Below are positions 63,360-64,000 of a stretch of 64,000 nucleotides of DNA, piece by piece. The notes beneath the pieces were generated by a model, which worked only from the letters and a program-made list of their open reading frames with translations, ran no database searches and was not told the origin of the DNA. The position numbers and the translations under genes are program-made. The stretch covers positions 1,674,001 through 1,738,000 of the forward strand of contig NZ_CP013387.1 in the NCBI RefSeq assembly GCF_001523745.2. Reading direction: 5' to 3'. The DNA comes from Burkholderia mayonis. Its GTDB lineage: Bacteria; Pseudomonadota; Gammaproteobacteria; Burkholderiales; Burkholderiaceae. The first letter of the stretch is position 1. Every line of letters starts with the position of its first letter.

Positions 63360-63387
63360 TTGACATACTTGCATCACGACCTAGACT
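63360..63387 (+). promoter_or_regulatory. Candidate promoter before the PEP mutase gene
   Basis: TTGACA (63360-63365) and TAGACT (63382-63387) with a 16-base spacer, 55 bases ahead of the ATG at 63442, within AT-rich DNA that contrasts with the pca genes. The rest of 62981-63441 has no supported gene. Confidence 0.4.
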
Positions 63388-63441
63388 CGTTAATAAATTT
63401 ATTCCGCTTTAAAAGTCCCCCATCAACGTCAAATCACAAAA

Positions 63442-64000
63442 ATGCCAAATTCTTACAAACGCCCGACAAATTCGAATCGCGTATCCCTATTCAGGAATCA
63501 GATCCGGAATAAAAAATGCGTCAGGATAATCGAGTCATTCAGCCCGTTGAGCGCGCTGATCATCGAATCGCTCCGCAGCGGCCAGGACGGCGCGGAAATC
63601 CGCTATGACGGCTTCTGGTCGAGCTCGCTCACCGATTCGACATTGCGAGGCAAGCCGGACATCGAATTGCTCGACATACGCAGCCGCCTTTCGAACATTT
63701 CCGAAATCTTCGAAAACACCAATCTTCCGTTGATCATGGACGGAGATACCGGCGGGCAGCCCGAGCATCTCGCGATCAACGTTCCATTGATCGAGGCGGC
63801 CGGCGTATCGGCCGTGATCATCGAAGACAAGATCGGGCTGAAGCGGAATTCGCTGTTGGGCAACGACGTGTTTCAGGAACAGGCGTCTCCCGACGATTTC
63901 TGCGAGAAAATCGAGATCGCCAGGCGCGCCAAGCTCAACGACGACTTCATGGTGATCGCGCGCATCGAAAGCCTGATACTCGACAAGGGCATCGACGACG
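63442..64000 (+). CDS. Phosphoenolpyruvate mutase, 5' part (runs off end)
   Basis: 186 codons remain open at the window edge. The ICL/PEP-mutase barrel is clear: RIIESFSPLSALIIESLR, DGFWSSSLTDS (substrate loop), LPLIMDGDTGG (metal-binding Asp pair) and the mutase signature EDKIGLKRNSLLG (EDKxxxKxNS), then FMVIARIESLI. Known: this enzyme makes the C-P bond by turning phosphoenolpyruvate into phosphonopyruvate and starts nearly all phosphonate pathways. Start ATG at 63442 lies in AT-rich DNA without a strong ribosome site. A decarboxylase, transaminase or nucleotidyltransferase gene is expected beyond the window. Confidence 0.9.
   Translation, partial: MPNSYKRPTNSNRVSLFRNQIRNKKCVRIIESFSPLSALIIESLRSGQDGAEIRYDGFWSSSLTDSTLRGKPDIELLDIRSRLSNISEIFENTNLPLIMDGDTGGQPEHLAINVPLIEAAGVSAVIIEDKIGLKRNSLLGNDVFQEQASPDDFCEKIEIARRAKLNDDFMVIARIESLILDKGIDD

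Overview
The window is a GC-rich beta-proteobacterial chromosome segment. I infer the Burkholderia pseudomallei/thailandensis group from codon use (GCG, CTC and ATC dominate), the pcaQ-pcaHG unit, a multi-copy Tle3 lipase locus and hexanucleotide tandem repeats in several spacers. No rRNA, tRNA or CRISPR was recognised. The GC-rich background is interrupted by more AT-rich patches (about 14.6-15.2 kb, 49-51 kb, 63.0-63.5 kb) that coincide with accessory genes.

Layout. 0-8 kb: yigZ, an EamA-type exporter with a histidine-rich tail, an IS110-type scar, an Nramp-related transporter, a decayed FAD oxidoreductase, ilvA with an isoleucine-rich leader peptide and attenuator, and ppk2. 8-16.7 kb: a peptide export locus. 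Two small double-glycine-leader peptides lie upstream of a C39-peptidase ABC exporter, an LpxL-type acyltransferase, an HlyD adaptor and an outer-membrane barrel; a TolC-type channel is divergent. 17-29 kb: ggt, two membrane proteins, a giant Lhr helicase, a permease remnant, two small hypotheticals and a diguanylate cyclase.

29.3-44.9 kb: a type VI secretion accessory locus read leftward. A vgrG is followed by three tandem units of about 4.3 kb, each holding a Tle3-type lipase effector, a DUF2875/Tla3-like membrane protein and a PAAR tip protein. The copies are near identical except for discrete divergent patches, which suggests allelic diversification with gene conversion. No T6SS core genes are present. 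An H-NS-like protein follows.

46-53.5 kb: a polyamine-type ABC importer without its ATPase, divergent GNAT and AraC genes, a SET-domain protein, an IS5 scar and an apparently intact IS110 element. 53.6-64 kb: a YciI-like protein, aroG, a frameshifted gene, an O-methyltransferase, a second diguanylate cyclase, a probable PD-(D/E)XK protein, pcaQ/pcaHG for protocatechuate cleavage, and the 5' part of a phosphoenolpyruvate mutase gene that runs off the end and points to a phosphonate cluster beyond the window.

Best candidates for something new are the GG-peptide/C39/acyltransferase locus, the triplicated lipase array with its matched variable patches, and the small ilvA leader. Long reading frames opposite real genes are GC-rich antisense shadows and were left out.
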